Shown: positions 32,501 to 38,182, counted from the first letter of the stretch. The stretch is DNA of 64,000 bases from Citrobacter tructae (GCF_004684345.1 NZ_CP038469.1:744001-808000); one strand, 5' to 3'. Numbers and translations are program-made. Notes: generated by a model from the letters alone, not told the origin.

Positions 32501-35500
32501 ATCGTTTGAGCACGGGGGCAAATCAGGACGGGCTGTATGTCTCTTACGGGCTGAAACAGCTGGATCTGCAGGCCGGTCAGACCCTGACGCTGGCACAAAA
32601 CAGCGGAGCCACTGGCGCTTCGGCAGATATGTCGGCGAAGATCACCGGCAGCGGTAGTCTGCAGGTTGATGCCGGTACCGGGATCGTGTCGTTGTCCAAC
32701 ACGACCAATGACTTTACCGGCGACACCACGGTGGCAATCGGGGCGCTGCAGGCAGGCGCACTGGATGTGATTGCGACTTCCGCGAACGTGACGGTGAATG
32801 CCGGCGCAACGCTGGACACGAACGGTTATTACCAGTCGCTGACCAACCTGTCTGGCGACGGTACGGTGACCAATGGCACGGCGACCGATACGATCCTGAC
32901 CCTGAACGACACGGCAACGAGTGTTTTTGCAGGCGATATTACGGGTGCGCAGCTGGCACTGGTACAGGCAAGCGGTACGCAGGTGCTGGCGGGAAGCAAC
33001 ACATACGGCGGCGGCACGACAATCAATACCGGCGCTACGCTGCAACTGGGTAATGGCGGAACCCGCGGTTCTATCGCGGGGAATGTGACCAACGACGGCA
33101 CGCTGGCCTTTAACCGCAGCGATACGGCGACCTTTAACGGTGTGATTTCCGGGACCGGGAGGGTTGATCAGACGGGTACGGGCAGAACCATACTGACCGG
33201 CGTCAACAGCTACAGCGGCGGCAGCACGATCTCTGCCGGTACGCTGCAGTTGAATGACAGCCAGGCGGCGGGGACTGGTGCGATCAGCGTCAATACCACA
33301 GCGGGTGATGTGGGCACAGGACTTGATCTGGCCTTCAGTGATGCCAGCGACTTTAGCAATCTGCTTATTGGCGAAGGAACGACCACGGTGAGTGGTGCTC
33401 AGGCGACGATAACGGGGGCTAATGCAGGGTATACCGGTAACTGGCGTGTCACCGATACGGGGACACTGGCCGTCGCAACTGACGCGGTGAGCAGTACCGA
33501 TAATCTTGGTACGGGCGGGGTGGATATTGCTGCTGACGGTATTGTTAATCTCCTGACGCAGGGGGAGTTCAGCTTTAATAATGCCCTCACGGGTGCTGGT
33601 ACGCTCAATGCCTCTGGTCATGGCCAGGCATTCTCCTTCGGCAGTGGTGTGGGCTCCGCCTTCACGGGGATGGCGGTACTGACAGACAATACGTTTGCGC
33701 TTTCCGGGGATAACACGACTGCGCTGACGCACGGCAAGCTGTCTGTGGGAACCGGCAACGTCACCACCGTGGGAGATGGTAACCAGCAGATCGGTGGCTT
33801 GATCATCAATGACGGTACGGTTGTGTTTAATGCCACGGCGCCTGATGAGATTCTGGCGACCAGTTTGATCACTGCCGATACCCTTGACATCAGTCATACC
33901 GGTACGGTGTACATTAATGCCCCTGCATCATATGTTCCGCATGCCCGTGATACGGACAATTCGTTGAATCTTCTGATGCAGGATGAAGGCAACACTGGTG
34001 TACAACTGGTTAAATCCACGTCGGTAACAGGGAGCGGCGGCGCGATTCAGTTGCTCAATAAGGATGGCAGCAAGATCACGGCTGAACGGACGATTGATAT
34101 TAATCAGAATGGCGATGTCGTCGCGCTGGGAACCTATGACTATCGTCTGACCTCGGGCGCGAATGCTGACGGATTGTATGTGAATTATGGTCTGACCGAG
34201 TTGGATCTTCAGGCGGATAAAACGCTGACGCTGGCACAGGACACAGGGGCAATCAATGCTTCTGCGGATATGTCAGCCAAAGTGACCGGCAGCGGTAACC
34301 TGGTCATTGAGGCCGGTGCTGGTGTGGTGTCGCTGTCTAACGCGACCAACGATTACACCGGTGAGACAAAAGTCAGTACGGGGACGCTGCGCTCAGATGT
34401 GGATAATGCACTGGGTAAAACCAGCCTGCTCTCGCTGGCGAACACAGCAGGTTTTGACCTGAACGGTAAAACCCAGACAGTCGGGAAACTGAACGGTGAC
34501 GCGGGCTCGCTGTTAAATGTGAACGGTGGCACGTTAGCGCTCAGCAATGGCGGCGTGTCTGCGGGCTCGTTGACCGGCGCCGGTAAGCTCTCTGTTCTGG
34601 GGGGAACCTTGGATGTGCGCGGTGCTAACACCGGTCTGAGCGTGGTGAGCCAAATCAGTAAAGGTGCAACGGCCAGCCTGAATAATGTGGCGGGTCTGGG
34701 CAGCGGCAATATTATTACTGACGGAACACTGGCGCTGAATGGTGCTGTCGGCACGATGACGAACAACATCAGCGGGACCGGCGAACTGGTTAAACAGGGC
34801 GCGGGTGAGGTGGTTCTGACCGGGCAGACTGGCTGGACGGGCAACACGCATATTGACGGCGGTGAGCTGGTTCTGGATGGTTCCCGTGGTGGCGCGCAAC
34901 TGGTCAGCAATGTGATTGCAAAAGACAATACGTCATTGTCACTGCGTAACGGTGCGTCACTGACCGGGTGGATTGATCCGACAGATGTCAGCATTGATTC
35001 TGCCAGCCGCTGGAACATGACCGCAGATTCACTGGTCGATGATGTGAAGCTTGCCGGTACCATTAACTTTGCAGCACCGTCCACGCAGTCGATGACGGCA
35101 GGACGTACCCTGACGACCACCAATTGGCAAGGACAGGACGGTACGGTGGTGATGAATACCGCACTGGGAGGAGATACTTCCGTCACGGATAAGATTGTCA
35201 TCAGCGGCAATACCAGTGGTAACACGTTCGTGAAAGTGAACAATGTGGGTGGCCGTGGTGCTCAGACTATCGAAGGCATCCAGGTGGTGAAAGTCGGTGG
35301 TCAGTCCGACGGCACCTTCACCAAATCAGGGCGTATTGTCGCCGGGATTTATGACTACAGTCTGGTGAAGAAGGGCGCTGACTGGTACCTGACCAGCCTG
35401 GATACCTCGACGAAGGATAAAAAAGGCACGTCAGGGATTCGTCCGGAATCTGCCAGCTATACTGCCAACCTGGCGGCGGCGAATACGATGTTTGTTCACC

Positions 35501-36417
35501 GGTTGCACGATCGTGAGGGGGAAACGCAGTATACGGACGTCCTGACCGGCGAGCAGAAAGTGACCAGTATGTGGCTGCGTCAGGTTGGCGGACATAACCG
35601 TTGGAGTTCCAGTGTCGGTCAGGTTGACACACAAAGTAACCGTTATGTGACGCAGCTGGGCGGTGAAGTGGCGCAGTGGAGCCCTGATGGTGTACAGCGC
35701 CTACACGTTGGGGTGATGGCAGGCTACGGCCGCAACAGCAGTAACTCTCGTTCAAACGCCACTGGCTACCGTTCAGATGGCTCCGTCAACGGGTACAGCA
35801 CCGGGCTTTATGCTACCTGGTATCAGAATGATGAGACCAAACAGGGAATGTATGTGGACAGCTGGGCTCAGTACGGCTGGTTTGACAATACGGTGAAAGG
35901 CGAGAAGGTACAGTCTGAATCGTATAAGTCAAAAGGGATTACCGCGTCACTGGAGCTGGGATATACGCATAAACTGGGTGATTTTACCGGAAGTCAGGGA
36001 ACAGAGGGTGAGTGGTTTATCCAGCCTCAGGCACAGGCGGTATGGATGGGGGTCACGGCGGATGATCATTATGAAAGTAATGGTACCCGTGTGACGGGCG
36101 AAGGCGACGGCAATGTTCAGACGCGTCTTGGCGTTCGTACCTTCCTGAAAAGTCACAACAAACTGGATGAAGGTAAAAACCGTAACTTCAAGCCGTATGT
36201 GGAGATCAACTGGATCCACAACACGCAAAGCTTCGGTTCGCACATGGGTGATGCCACATTGTCTCAGGATGGTGCCCGGAATGTGGGTGAGGTGAAGGCC
36301 GGTGTTGAAGGTCAGCTTAATTCACGTCTGAGCGTCTGGGGGAATGTGGGTGTTCAGGTCGGGGATAAAGGATACAGTGATACTTCAGCCACGCTGGGTG
36401 TGAAATATAATTTCTAG
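17578..36417 (+). CDS. Giant PATR-repeat autotransporter adhesin (type Va), 6279 residues
   Basis: One uninterrupted reading frame of 18.8 kb. The N-terminus has an extended signal peptide region (NKVFKIVWNAGLQCWVVVSE) and a hydrophobic signal ending AANAS near residue 60; the second ATG (17581) fits the ESPR consensus best. The passenger (about 60-5950) is built from beta-helix strands with dozens of passenger-associated transport repeats of the form GSGSLTKTGSGTTTLTG.NTYTGGT..SAGTLQLG. After the ESPR it appears free of cysteine. An autochaperone/pertactin-like segment lies at about 5820-5950. The 12-strand beta-barrel covers about 5990-6279 and ends LGVKYNF, with the terminal Phe needed for Bam insertion. 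The expected role is a very long surface fibre for adhesion or aggregation. Two OmpH/Skp-like genes follow and a LuxR gene precedes. Confidence 0.93.
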   Translation: MMNKVFKIVWNAGLQCWVVVSEIAKSHGKTKSERRLAKRAGKAAMGVLGGMALLSAANASTLIWSPTGQSSGGSGTWDTSSSAWYNGTITMPWNNAAGDSAWFGAPGGTVTLAGLIRVQDLSFTTDGYILTGGTLDTFSSQSLVNVSSGATATIDSLISGSGMLALTGGGKLTLTGANTYAGGTSVSGGSVLEVSSDNNLGAAAGVLTLGNPSTMGTLNITGAFNGTRNVTLNLGGGNINVSPGVTATFNGVVSGSGALNLTGTGTTVLNGANTWTGTTTIGSGGTLQVGTGGTTGTLGTGATVNNGVLAFNRSNAYTYGGAISGTGSLQNIGSGTTTLSGANTFTGGVLVSAGKLVLTNANNSVSGSTIASGATLELNGGASSISGNIANNGALIFSRGAAYTFAGIISGTGTVNQNAGNWITLTGANTYSGGTFIGGNGGIIVNNDNNLGAASGSITFNNGTGYFQAPSAFATSRTITVNSGATGFFSSSSGTITLASPIVGAGSFGVNGGTVILTGTNNTYSGTTNINGGTLQINDESNLSSNAAGGITYTGGGFLRVMSSGALTRNIAMNANGNFDAYNGSVITLNGTVSGGGRLYFYGGGTPGGTVLLTGNNTHTGGIGFWTGSRVVVASDSNMGAATGLLQFNGGTLATTATFASGRAVDLNGAGAIDVASATTLTMNGVVSGGGRLTKANTGTLVLSGANTWTGGTTISGGTLQIGNGGTSGSFGTGNVTNNGTLAFNRSDINSYNNVISGTGAVVQSGNGSTTLSANNTYTGATTVSAGTLYVNGNQSSATGLTTVSSGATLGGNGTIGGSVTVADGGTLTPGASADATGTLTIRGNLALSSGAVLNYNLGQAGTVGGSLNDLTVVNGNLTLAGTLNVTTSTGGTFDAGVYRIISYAGSLTNNGMVLGSLPAGANATLQTSVAGQVNLINNYAGTIFWDGATGHDNSIIDGGSGIWNTGVGANSNWTDGSGVANGAYSTNFAVFQGSPGTVTVDNSQGQVAVTGMQFMADGYRISGDSIELNETTAGSGFSTLRVGDGTAVGSGYTATIDAILGGFTGLSKTDLGTLILTGANTYTGGTNISGGTLQLGDGTTNGSVLGNIANAGTLALKPASGTSMAVSGVVSGSGSLKMIGTGTAVLTGTNTYTGGTTISSGTLQIGDGTTNGTLPGNVVNNAALVFMPKTATTLNYGGVISGTGTVTQNGPGTAVFTGANTYTGGTIISSGVLQLGDGTSNNDGSIAGSVTNNGTLAFRFNGSKTVSNVISGSGNVSQLSGTTTLSGVNTYTGGTTLNGGLLFVSNDNNLGDISGRLTFNGGILQTTGNIARDIVITANGGRVYNTNGSTLSGNISGTGALEFQSGTTYITGNNTSSGGIILSEYGTVVINSANAVGTGKITGRSQDAVYGGGGNLRTTATMTLANDVDFGFTSFYGSGSQQSVGFITDAGTTLTMTGNFNWVGGYRPANGISKSGAGTMVLANASFQDGGYPVRVYAGTLIVGDGGTRGTVGAASVQISSGAALKFNRSNTYVYSGSMSGAGSFEQIGSGTLVLTGDNTQTGGSTITSGTVQLGNGGNSGWISGNITNNGTLAFNRSDNVTWSNLISGTGSLSKLGTNTLTLTGTQAYTGGTTINAGILQLGDGTTDGSIIGNVNMAGGALAFNASNGSMTDQNALISGAGGVTKLGLGTTILKGANTYTGATTVSAGTLYIDGNQSAATGATTVANGATLGGTGTIGGNVTIANGATLMPGSENGTGGTLTINGNLALNDLSILNYQFGKVNGVAENTRTDVNGNLTLDGRLNVSTPAGGTFSAGVYRVFNYNGTLTNNGLVLGTVPAGTTLALQSTVPGQVNLINSTGQLLAFWDGMNSANYNQGSGEGGTGTWRLLGQTSWADVSGSSNSAYGNRSFAVFGGTAGTVTVDNAFGQVETSGMQFTTTGYVLNGGVIALVNSPVDGSTPELRVGDGSDASRNMTATIASVLQGATSVTKTDLGTLVLTGNNTWTGGTRVNGGVLQVSSDANLGATSGALSFDGGTLATTTSFNTARTTTLNTGGGTLDTAAGTTLTMSGIIGGTGSLTKTNSGTLLLTGTNTWTGGTAINGGIVQVSADANLGAATGPLSFDGGTLATTTSFNTGRATTLNAGGGTLDTAAGTTLTMSGVVSGSGALTKTNTGTLTLTNSNTWSGGTTISGGSLQLGNGGTGGSLTGNVTNNGTLAFNRSDTSTLAGVISGSGVVNQIGTGKTILSGINTYSGGTTISAGTLVAQNGAALGTGAVANNAALQLDFAADGTLANVLSGNGALTKTGSGIATLTATGSAQGAVTVSGGTLAFGQSGAFNAASMNVASGGAITVNPISNIVLSGAYTQSAGATFNGVADTQAKTAVTAATASLNGTLNITGFGIAAPVTASGLTGTQYTVVHTTNGITGDFSSVNLNGAASTVDYLRLAGRVSGNDYNVGYGLSWLEGQAYGTGSFTLAGASDVFNVDVALGNQAAGTYTSGWDGKTLTKAGAGSLTLSSVNTYTGDTLVNGGTLKAGIANAFAQSAKVTVASGATLDLNNFDQTARNLSGAGNMTLGSAMLTENAVSDSTFSGTLSGTGGLTKTGSGVFTLSGSNTYSGGTTISVGTLVAQNGAALGSGAVTNNAALQLDFAANGTLANVLSGSGTLTKTGSGTTTLTGAGSTQGAVTVSGGTLAFGQSGAFNAASLTTAAGAGTQVAATSNLMLGGALTQAAGSTLTVAKGTQPAVTARTANLDGTLSLSGYGTAAPASASGIAGTQYTVIHTTNGISGDFSSVNLNGAASAVDYLRLAGRVSGNDYNVGYGLSWLEGQAYGTGSFTLANASDAFNVDVALGDQAAGTYASGWDGKTLTKAGAGTLTLSSVNTYTGDTLVNGGTLKAGIANAFAQSANVAVASGATLELNNFNQTAHNLSGAGNVTLGSAMLTENAVSDTTFSGTLSGTGGLTKTGSGVFTLSGNNTYSGGTTVSAGTLVAKNGAALGTGAVANNAALQLDFAANGTLANVLSGSGSLTKTGSGTTTLTGAGSTQGAVTVSGGTLAFGQSGAFNAASLTTAAGAGTQVAATSNLMLSGALTQAAGSTLTVAKGTQPAVTAQTANLNGTLSLSGYGTAAPASASGIAGTQYTVIHTTNGISGDFSSVNLNGAASTVDYLRLAGRVSGNDYNVGYGLSWLEGQAYGTGSFTLAGASDVFNVDVALGNQAAGTYTSGWDGKTLTKAGAGSLTLSSVNTYTGDTLVNGGTLKAGIANAFAQSAKVTVASGATLDLNNFDQTARNLSGAGNMTLGSAMLTENAVSDSTFSGTLSGTGGLTKTGSGVFTLSGSNTYSGGTTISAGTLVAQNGAALGSGAVTNNAALQLDFAANGTLANVLSGSGSLTKTGSGTTTLTGAGSTQGAVTVSGGTLAFGQSGAFNAASLTTAAGAGTQVAATSNLMLGGALTQAAGSTLTVAKGTQPAVTARTANLDGTLSLSGYGTAAPASASGIAGTQYTVIHTTNGISGDFSSVNLNGAASAVDYLRLAGRVSGNDYNVGYGLSWLEGQAYGTGSFTLAGASDVFNVDVALGDQAAGTYASGWDGKTLTKAGAGTLTLSSVNTYTGDTLVNGGTLKAGIANAFAQSANVAVASGATLDLNNFNQTAHNLSGAGNVTLGSAMLTENAVSDTTFSGTLSGTGGLTKTGSGVFTLSGNNTYSGGTTVSAGTLQLGDGGTSGAITGNVTNNGTLAFNRSDATTFAGVISGSGHVTQVGTGKTIFTGTHTYSGGTTVSAGTLQLGNGGTTGSVQGGIDIASGATLAVDWGADYTVNNTLTGSGLVAIKAAGNDVNFASAATGAGFNGVVDLQNAAFSLGGVNTGALAAATLRLGSGSVTTVADGTQSIGGLAFDGGKAIFNATVPAQIDATSLVRANLLDASGAGVVQATLPVPYVLPMPVPSTELSLLEQDDVNLGTRLVAASTAVGSAGALELQDQNGNVISASQQIDVQQGGNLVALGTYDYRLTTGTLQDGLYVSYGLKQLDLQAGQTLTLAQNSGATGLSADMSAKLTGSGNLRVDAGTGVLSLSNTTNNFTGDTTVATGTLQAGARDVIATSANVTVNAGATLDTHGYHQSLTNLTGAGTVTNGTTTATTLTLKDTATSVFAGTLTGAQLVLVQASGTQILTGSNTYGGGTAINPAATLQLGNGGTSGSITGNVTNNGTLAFNRSDTATFSGVISGIGMVNQMGTGRTILTGANSYSGGTTISAGTLQLGNGGTSGSLTGNVTNNGTLAFNRSDTLTLAGVISGSGVVNQIGTGKTILNGTNTYSGGTSISAGTLVAQNGAALGTGAVANNAALQLDFAANGTLANVLSGSGSLTKTGSGTTTLTGAGSTQGAVTVSGGTLAFGQSGAFNAASLTTAAGAGTQVAATSNLMLGGALTQAAGSTLTVAKGTQPAVTARTANLDGTLSLSGYGTAAPASASGIAGTQYTVIHTTNGISGDFSSVNLNGAASAVDYLRLAGRVSGNDYNVGYGLSWLEGQAYGTGSFTLAGASDVFNVDVALGDQAAGTYASGWDGKTLTKAGAGTLTLSSVNTYTGDTLVNGGTLKAGIANAFAQSANVAVASGATLDLNNFNQTAHNLSGAGNVTLGSAMLTENAVSDTTFSGTLSGTGGLTKTGSGVFTLSGNNTYSGGTTVSAGTLQLGDGGTSGAITGNVTNNGTLAFNRSDATMFAGVIAGSGRVTQVGTGTTLFTGAHTYSGGTTVSAGTLQLGNGGTTGSVQGVIDIASGATLAVDWGADYTVNNTLTGSGLVAIKAAGNDVNFASAATGAGFNGVVDLQNATFTLGGVNTGALAAATLRLGSGSVTTVADGTQSIGSLVFNSGKAIFNATVPAQVDATSLVQANLLDTSGTGTVQVTLPTPYVLPTPAPSTDLSLLEQDDVNLGTRLVAASTAIGSAGALELQDQNGNAITAAQQINIQQGGNLVALGTYDYRLSTGANQDGLYVSYGLKQLDLQAGQTLTLAQNSGATGASADMSAKITGSGSLQVDAGTGIVSLSNTTNDFTGDTTVAIGALQAGALDVIATSANVTVNAGATLDTNGYYQSLTNLSGDGTVTNGTATDTILTLNDTATSVFAGDITGAQLALVQASGTQVLAGSNTYGGGTTINTGATLQLGNGGTRGSIAGNVTNDGTLAFNRSDTATFNGVISGTGRVDQTGTGRTILTGVNSYSGGSTISAGTLQLNDSQAAGTGAISVNTTAGDVGTGLDLAFSDASDFSNLLIGEGTTTVSGAQATITGANAGYTGNWRVTDTGTLAVATDAVSSTDNLGTGGVDIAADGIVNLLTQGEFSFNNALTGAGTLNASGHGQAFSFGSGVGSAFTGMAVLTDNTFALSGDNTTALTHGKLSVGTGNVTTVGDGNQQIGGLIINDGTVVFNATAPDEILATSLITADTLDISHTGTVYINAPASYVPHARDTDNSLNLLMQDEGNTGVQLVKSTSVTGSGGAIQLLNKDGSKITAERTIDINQNGDVVALGTYDYRLTSGANADGLYVNYGLTELDLQADKTLTLAQDTGAINASADMSAKVTGSGNLVIEAGAGVVSLSNATNDYTGETKVSTGTLRSDVDNALGKTSLLSLANTAGFDLNGKTQTVGKLNGDAGSLLNVNGGTLALSNGGVSAGSLTGAGKLSVLGGTLDVRGANTGLSVVSQISKGATASLNNVAGLGSGNIITDGTLALNGAVGTMTNNISGTGELVKQGAGEVVLTGQTGWTGNTHIDGGELVLDGSRGGAQLVSNVIAKDNTSLSLRNGASLTGWIDPTDVSIDSASRWNMTADSLVDDVKLAGTINFAAPSTQSMTAGRTLTTTNWQGQDGTVVMNTALGGDTSVTDKIVISGNTSGNTFVKVNNVGGRGAQTIEGIQVVKVGGQSDGTFTKSGRIVAGIYDYSLVKKGADWYLTSLDTSTKDKKGTSGIRPESASYTANLAAANTMFVHRLHDREGETQYTDVLTGEQKVTSMWLRQVGGHNRWSSSVGQVDTQSNRYVTQLGGEVAQWSPDGVQRLHVGVMAGYGRNSSNSRSNATGYRSDGSVNGYSTGLYATWYQNDETKQGMYVDSWAQYGWFDNTVKGEKVQSESYKSKGITASLELGYTHKLGDFTGSQGTEGEWFIQPQAQAVWMGVTADDHYESNGTRVTGEGDGNVQTRLGVRTFLKSHNKLDEGKNRNFKPYVEINWIHNTQSFGSHMGDATLSQDGARNVGEVKAGVEGQLNSRLSVWGNVGVQVGDKGYSDTSATLGVKYNF
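24331..28680 (+). repeat. Four tandem 1086-1092 bp coding repeats in the autotransporter
   Basis: Repeat starts (A-A-Y-A-C-G-T-A-C-A-G-C or close variants) lie at about 24331, 25423, 26509 and 27595; the first copy is 1092 bp, the others 1086 bp (362 residues). Copies 1 and 3 share long identical stretches (24894-25380 versus 27067-27552), as do copies 2 and 4 (from about 25681 and 27853). This indicates duplication of a 2172-bp dimer. Confidence 0.9.
27595..33250 (+). repeat. 2907-bp tandem duplication inside the autotransporter
   Basis: The fourth 362-residue unit plus the next 1821 bp (27595-30501) recurs starting at 30502 with an exact 2907-bp offset. For example the NVTNNGTLAFNRSDAT segment occurs at about 28760 and 31667. 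Similarity continues to about 33250, where the sequence diverges at QLNDSQAAG. A third, diverged copy of the ALGTYDYRLT...DGLYVxYGL module lies near 34130-34200. Confidence 0.88.
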
Positions 36418-36430
36418 CGGTAACAGGACG

Positions 36431-36463
36431 TGGAAGTCAGTGTTTAAAATACACTGACCTCCA
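36431..36463 (+). terminator. Stem-loop after the autotransporter gene
   Basis: TGGA-GTCAGTGT (loop TTAAAAT) pairs with ACACTGAC-TCCA. No strong U-tract follows, so it may only attenuate read-through into the small Skp-like genes or protect the 18.8-kb message. Confidence 0.5.
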
Positions 36464-36652
36464 TGAGTGTAAATAATTTCTAAACTGTTTAGATATTTTC
36501 AATTATTAACGACATTGGTTTTATTTTTACGAAAATAGATCAGTGACACTGTTTTGTTTTTTTAAGGAGCAGAGTATAACTGTCAACAGTTTCTAATGTT
36601 TTTTTTGCTATTGTTATTTCCGTAAACTAAATATCTTGAGAGAGAAAGAAGT

Positions 36653-37231
36653 ATGAAAAACATAAAGTTAAGCAGCCTGAAATATATTTCCGCTGTTTGC
36701 GTAATGGTTATTGGTTTAAGCGGTTGTGACCAGTTAGGATTGAACCAATCGAAAGTTGTTTATGTAGATATTGCGAAGGTGCTTAACGAGTCATCCATTG
36801 GTAAACAGGAAGCTCAACATAATCAAGATATTAAAGATGTATTACTCAAAGCAGAAAGTGATGCAAAAGAAAAATACGCGGCGATGTCAGAAAAACAACA
36901 ACAGCAAAGCCGTGCCGCTGATAATTTGACGCTTAATCAGGTATGGGTAGCGGAACAGCAGCATAGTCGTGAGGTCAGCCTCAAGGCGATCACCGAGGAA
37001 GCCGAAATCTATCGTGTCAGCCACAAAATGGATTATGTCATGGTCAGCACCTCATTGTTGGCAGCAAAAGAGGGGGCAGATATCACCAGTGACCTGATTA
37101 AACAACTGGAGAAGAAAAAAGTTAATTATGGTGACTTGCCGAAAATCAGCGTTGCCGATAGCCAGGATAAGAACGTGAAGTCTGATGATGTCCCTCAGGA
37201 GGATAAATCAGCGGTTTCAGGTGCACATTAA
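36653..37231 (+). CDS. OmpH/Skp-like lipoprotein, predicted inner-membrane anchored
   Basis: The protein has 192 residues. A lipoprotein signal ends in the lipobox LSGC at Cys25. Asp at position +2 (C-D-Q) is the known Lol-avoidance residue, so the lipoprotein should stay on the periplasmic face of the inner membrane. The body has the OmpH/Skp opening VVYVDIAKVLNESSIGKQ followed by a long charged helical, coiled-coil-like region (about 60-125), the family's tentacle arrangement. Skp chaperones outer-membrane proteins in transit. This gene follows the giant autotransporter by 235 bp and is followed by a signal-less paralogue, so a dedicated export chaperone is a reasonable inference. The tail (residues 160-192) is polar and disordered. 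Confidence 0.78.
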   Translation: MKNIKLSSLKYISAVCVMVIGLSGCDQLGLNQSKVVYVDIAKVLNESSIGKQEAQHNQDIKDVLLKAESDAKEKYAAMSEKQQQQSRAADNLTLNQVWVAEQQHSREVSLKAITEEAEIYRVSHKMDYVMVSTSLLAAKEGADITSDLIKQLEKKKVNYGDLPKISVADSQDKNVKSDDVPQEDKSAVSGAH

Positions 37232-37288
37232 TTAATACCCGGTGCCTGCATTTTTTATATTTATGTTTTGATATTTATAGGTGAGTTT

Positions 37289-37744
37289 ATGTTTAACAAA
37301 ATTGCATATGTCAATTTAGTCCGCGTTCTTAATGAGTCTACAGTCGGCCAGTCCGAGTTGGTGCGTCTGCAGGAAGTCAAAGAAATCCTGGTAAACGCTG
37401 AACAGGCGGCGCAGGGGGCATACCTGGGTATGTCGGATGAAGAAAAAGAGAGAAATCGCGCGGTGGATATCGCGAATATCAACCAGTCATGGGTGATGGA
37501 ACAACAGAATGCGCGTGCAGCCAGCATCAGAGCCATTCTTAAAGAGGTAGAAGACTACCGGAATAGCAATGAGTTAGGCATGATACTGAACAGCGAATAT
37601 GTAATTGCTGCACAACAACAATATGATGTGACGGATGACATGATATTACATGTGAAAGACATCACCGTTGAATATGGTGATTTGCCCAGCTTCACTGTGA
37701 CCCGGAAAGAAGACAGTAACGAAGAGAATGAAACTGAAGCATAA
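37289..37744 (+). CDS. OmpH/Skp-like paralogue without signal peptide
   Basis: From the ATG at 37289 (AGGTGA ribosome site; an in-frame ATG at 37268 is less likely) the protein has 151 residues and begins directly with IAYVNLVRVLNESTVGQ, the same opening as the mature part of the preceding lipoprotein. The two proteins align along their length (KVLNESSIGKQ/RVLNESTVGQ; AAMSEKQQQQSRAAD/LGMSDEEKERNRAVD; VAEQQHSREVS/VMEQQNARAAS; a YGDLP motif near both C-termini). There is no signal peptide, so a cytoplasmic location is expected, which is unusual for this fold. It may act on the autotransporter before Sec export or pair with the lipoprotein. It is a duplicate, and its function is unproven. Confidence 0.75.
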   Translation: MFNKIAYVNLVRVLNESTVGQSELVRLQEVKEILVNAEQAAQGAYLGMSDEEKERNRAVDIANINQSWVMEQQNARAASIRAILKEVEDYRNSNELGMILNSEYVIAAQQQYDVTDDMILHVKDITVEYGDLPSFTVTRKEDSNEENETEA

Positions 37745-37798
37745 CGCGTAATGGCGGGTGCTTCTGATCATTAATCACGTTTTTAAAGTGAATTTATC

Positions 37799-37838
37799 AC
37801 ACTGAGGTGCAGAGGCATCTCAGTGTTTCTTGCTTTTT
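37799..37838 (+). terminator. Rho-independent terminator of the adhesin locus
   Basis: The 8-bp stem ACACTGAG (37799-37806) pairs with CTCAGTGT (37819-37826) and is followed by TTCTTGCTTTTT. It marks the end of the autotransporter/Skp-like transcription unit. Confidence 0.85.
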
Positions 37839-37975
37839 GAAATCATAAAATCTGTCGATAAATCATCTAATTCAGAAACAAAGAATATAAATGCTTGATA
37901 GATTGAGAGAAAATTAAAGCGAAGTGTTGATTAAATATTGAAAAAAGAAAGGGAAAAACGAATAGTCAAAATCTG

Positions 37976-38003
37976 CACCATTTCACGAGGCTGTGAAATG
38001 GTG
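37976..38003 (-). terminator. Terminator hairpin downstream of the tRNA-Val pair
   Basis: An 11-bp stem, CACCATTTCAC with GTGAAATGGTG on the tRNA strand, includes the CCA end of the last tRNA. A T-rich tract with TTTT and TTTTT follows on the minus strand. Confidence 0.75.
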
Positions 38004-38075
38004 CGTCCGAGTGGACTCGAACCACCGACCCCCACCATGTCAAGGTGGTGCTCTAACCAACTGAGCTACGGACGC
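37999..38075 (-). tRNA. valW: tRNA-Val(GAC)
   Basis: A 77-nt cloverleaf with encoded CCA. The acceptor GCGTCCG pairs with CGGACGC, the D-arm is AGCTCAGTTGGTTAGAGC, and the anticodon loop CTTGACA gives anticodon GAC (reads GUC/GUU). The T-arm is GGTGGTTCGAGTCCACT. It is the second gene of a two-tRNA transcript; the symbol follows the E. coli valVW pair. Confidence 0.93.
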
Positions 38076-38079
38076 AGAA

Positions 38080-38156
38080 TGGTGCGTTCAATTGGACTCG
38101 AACCAACGACCCCCACCATGTCAAGGTGGTGCTCTAACCAACTGAGCTATGAACGC
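38080..38156 (-). tRNA. valV: tRNA-Val(GAC)
   Basis: A 77-nt tRNA with encoded CCA, acceptor GCGTTCA/TGAACGC and anticodon GAC. It differs from its neighbour only by compensated changes in the acceptor and T stems. It is promoter-proximal in the pair, with 4 nt between the two tRNAs. The symbol follows the E. coli valVW pair. Confidence 0.93.
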
Positions 38157-38182
38157 AACGTTGTAGGTGACAACGGGGACGA

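Noticed and set aside
24331..33250. Regular spaced repeats suggesting a CRISPR array
   Set aside because: The periods are 1.1-2.9 kb and entirely within a coding frame; no short palindromic repeats with unique spacers were seen.
23403..33897. Very long open frames on the minus strand opposite the autotransporter (up to 721 codons)
   Set aside because: They follow the repeat pattern exactly, have low-complexity Arg/Gly/Gln/Ala- or Val/Pro-rich products, lack ribosome sites and arise from the GC- and codon-biased repeats of the plus-strand gene.
37999..38156. tRNA-Val 3' end as the attachment site of the phage remnant
   Set aside because: The integrase remnant is on the 5' (promoter) side of the tRNA genes and I see no duplicated tRNA 3' sequence in the window.
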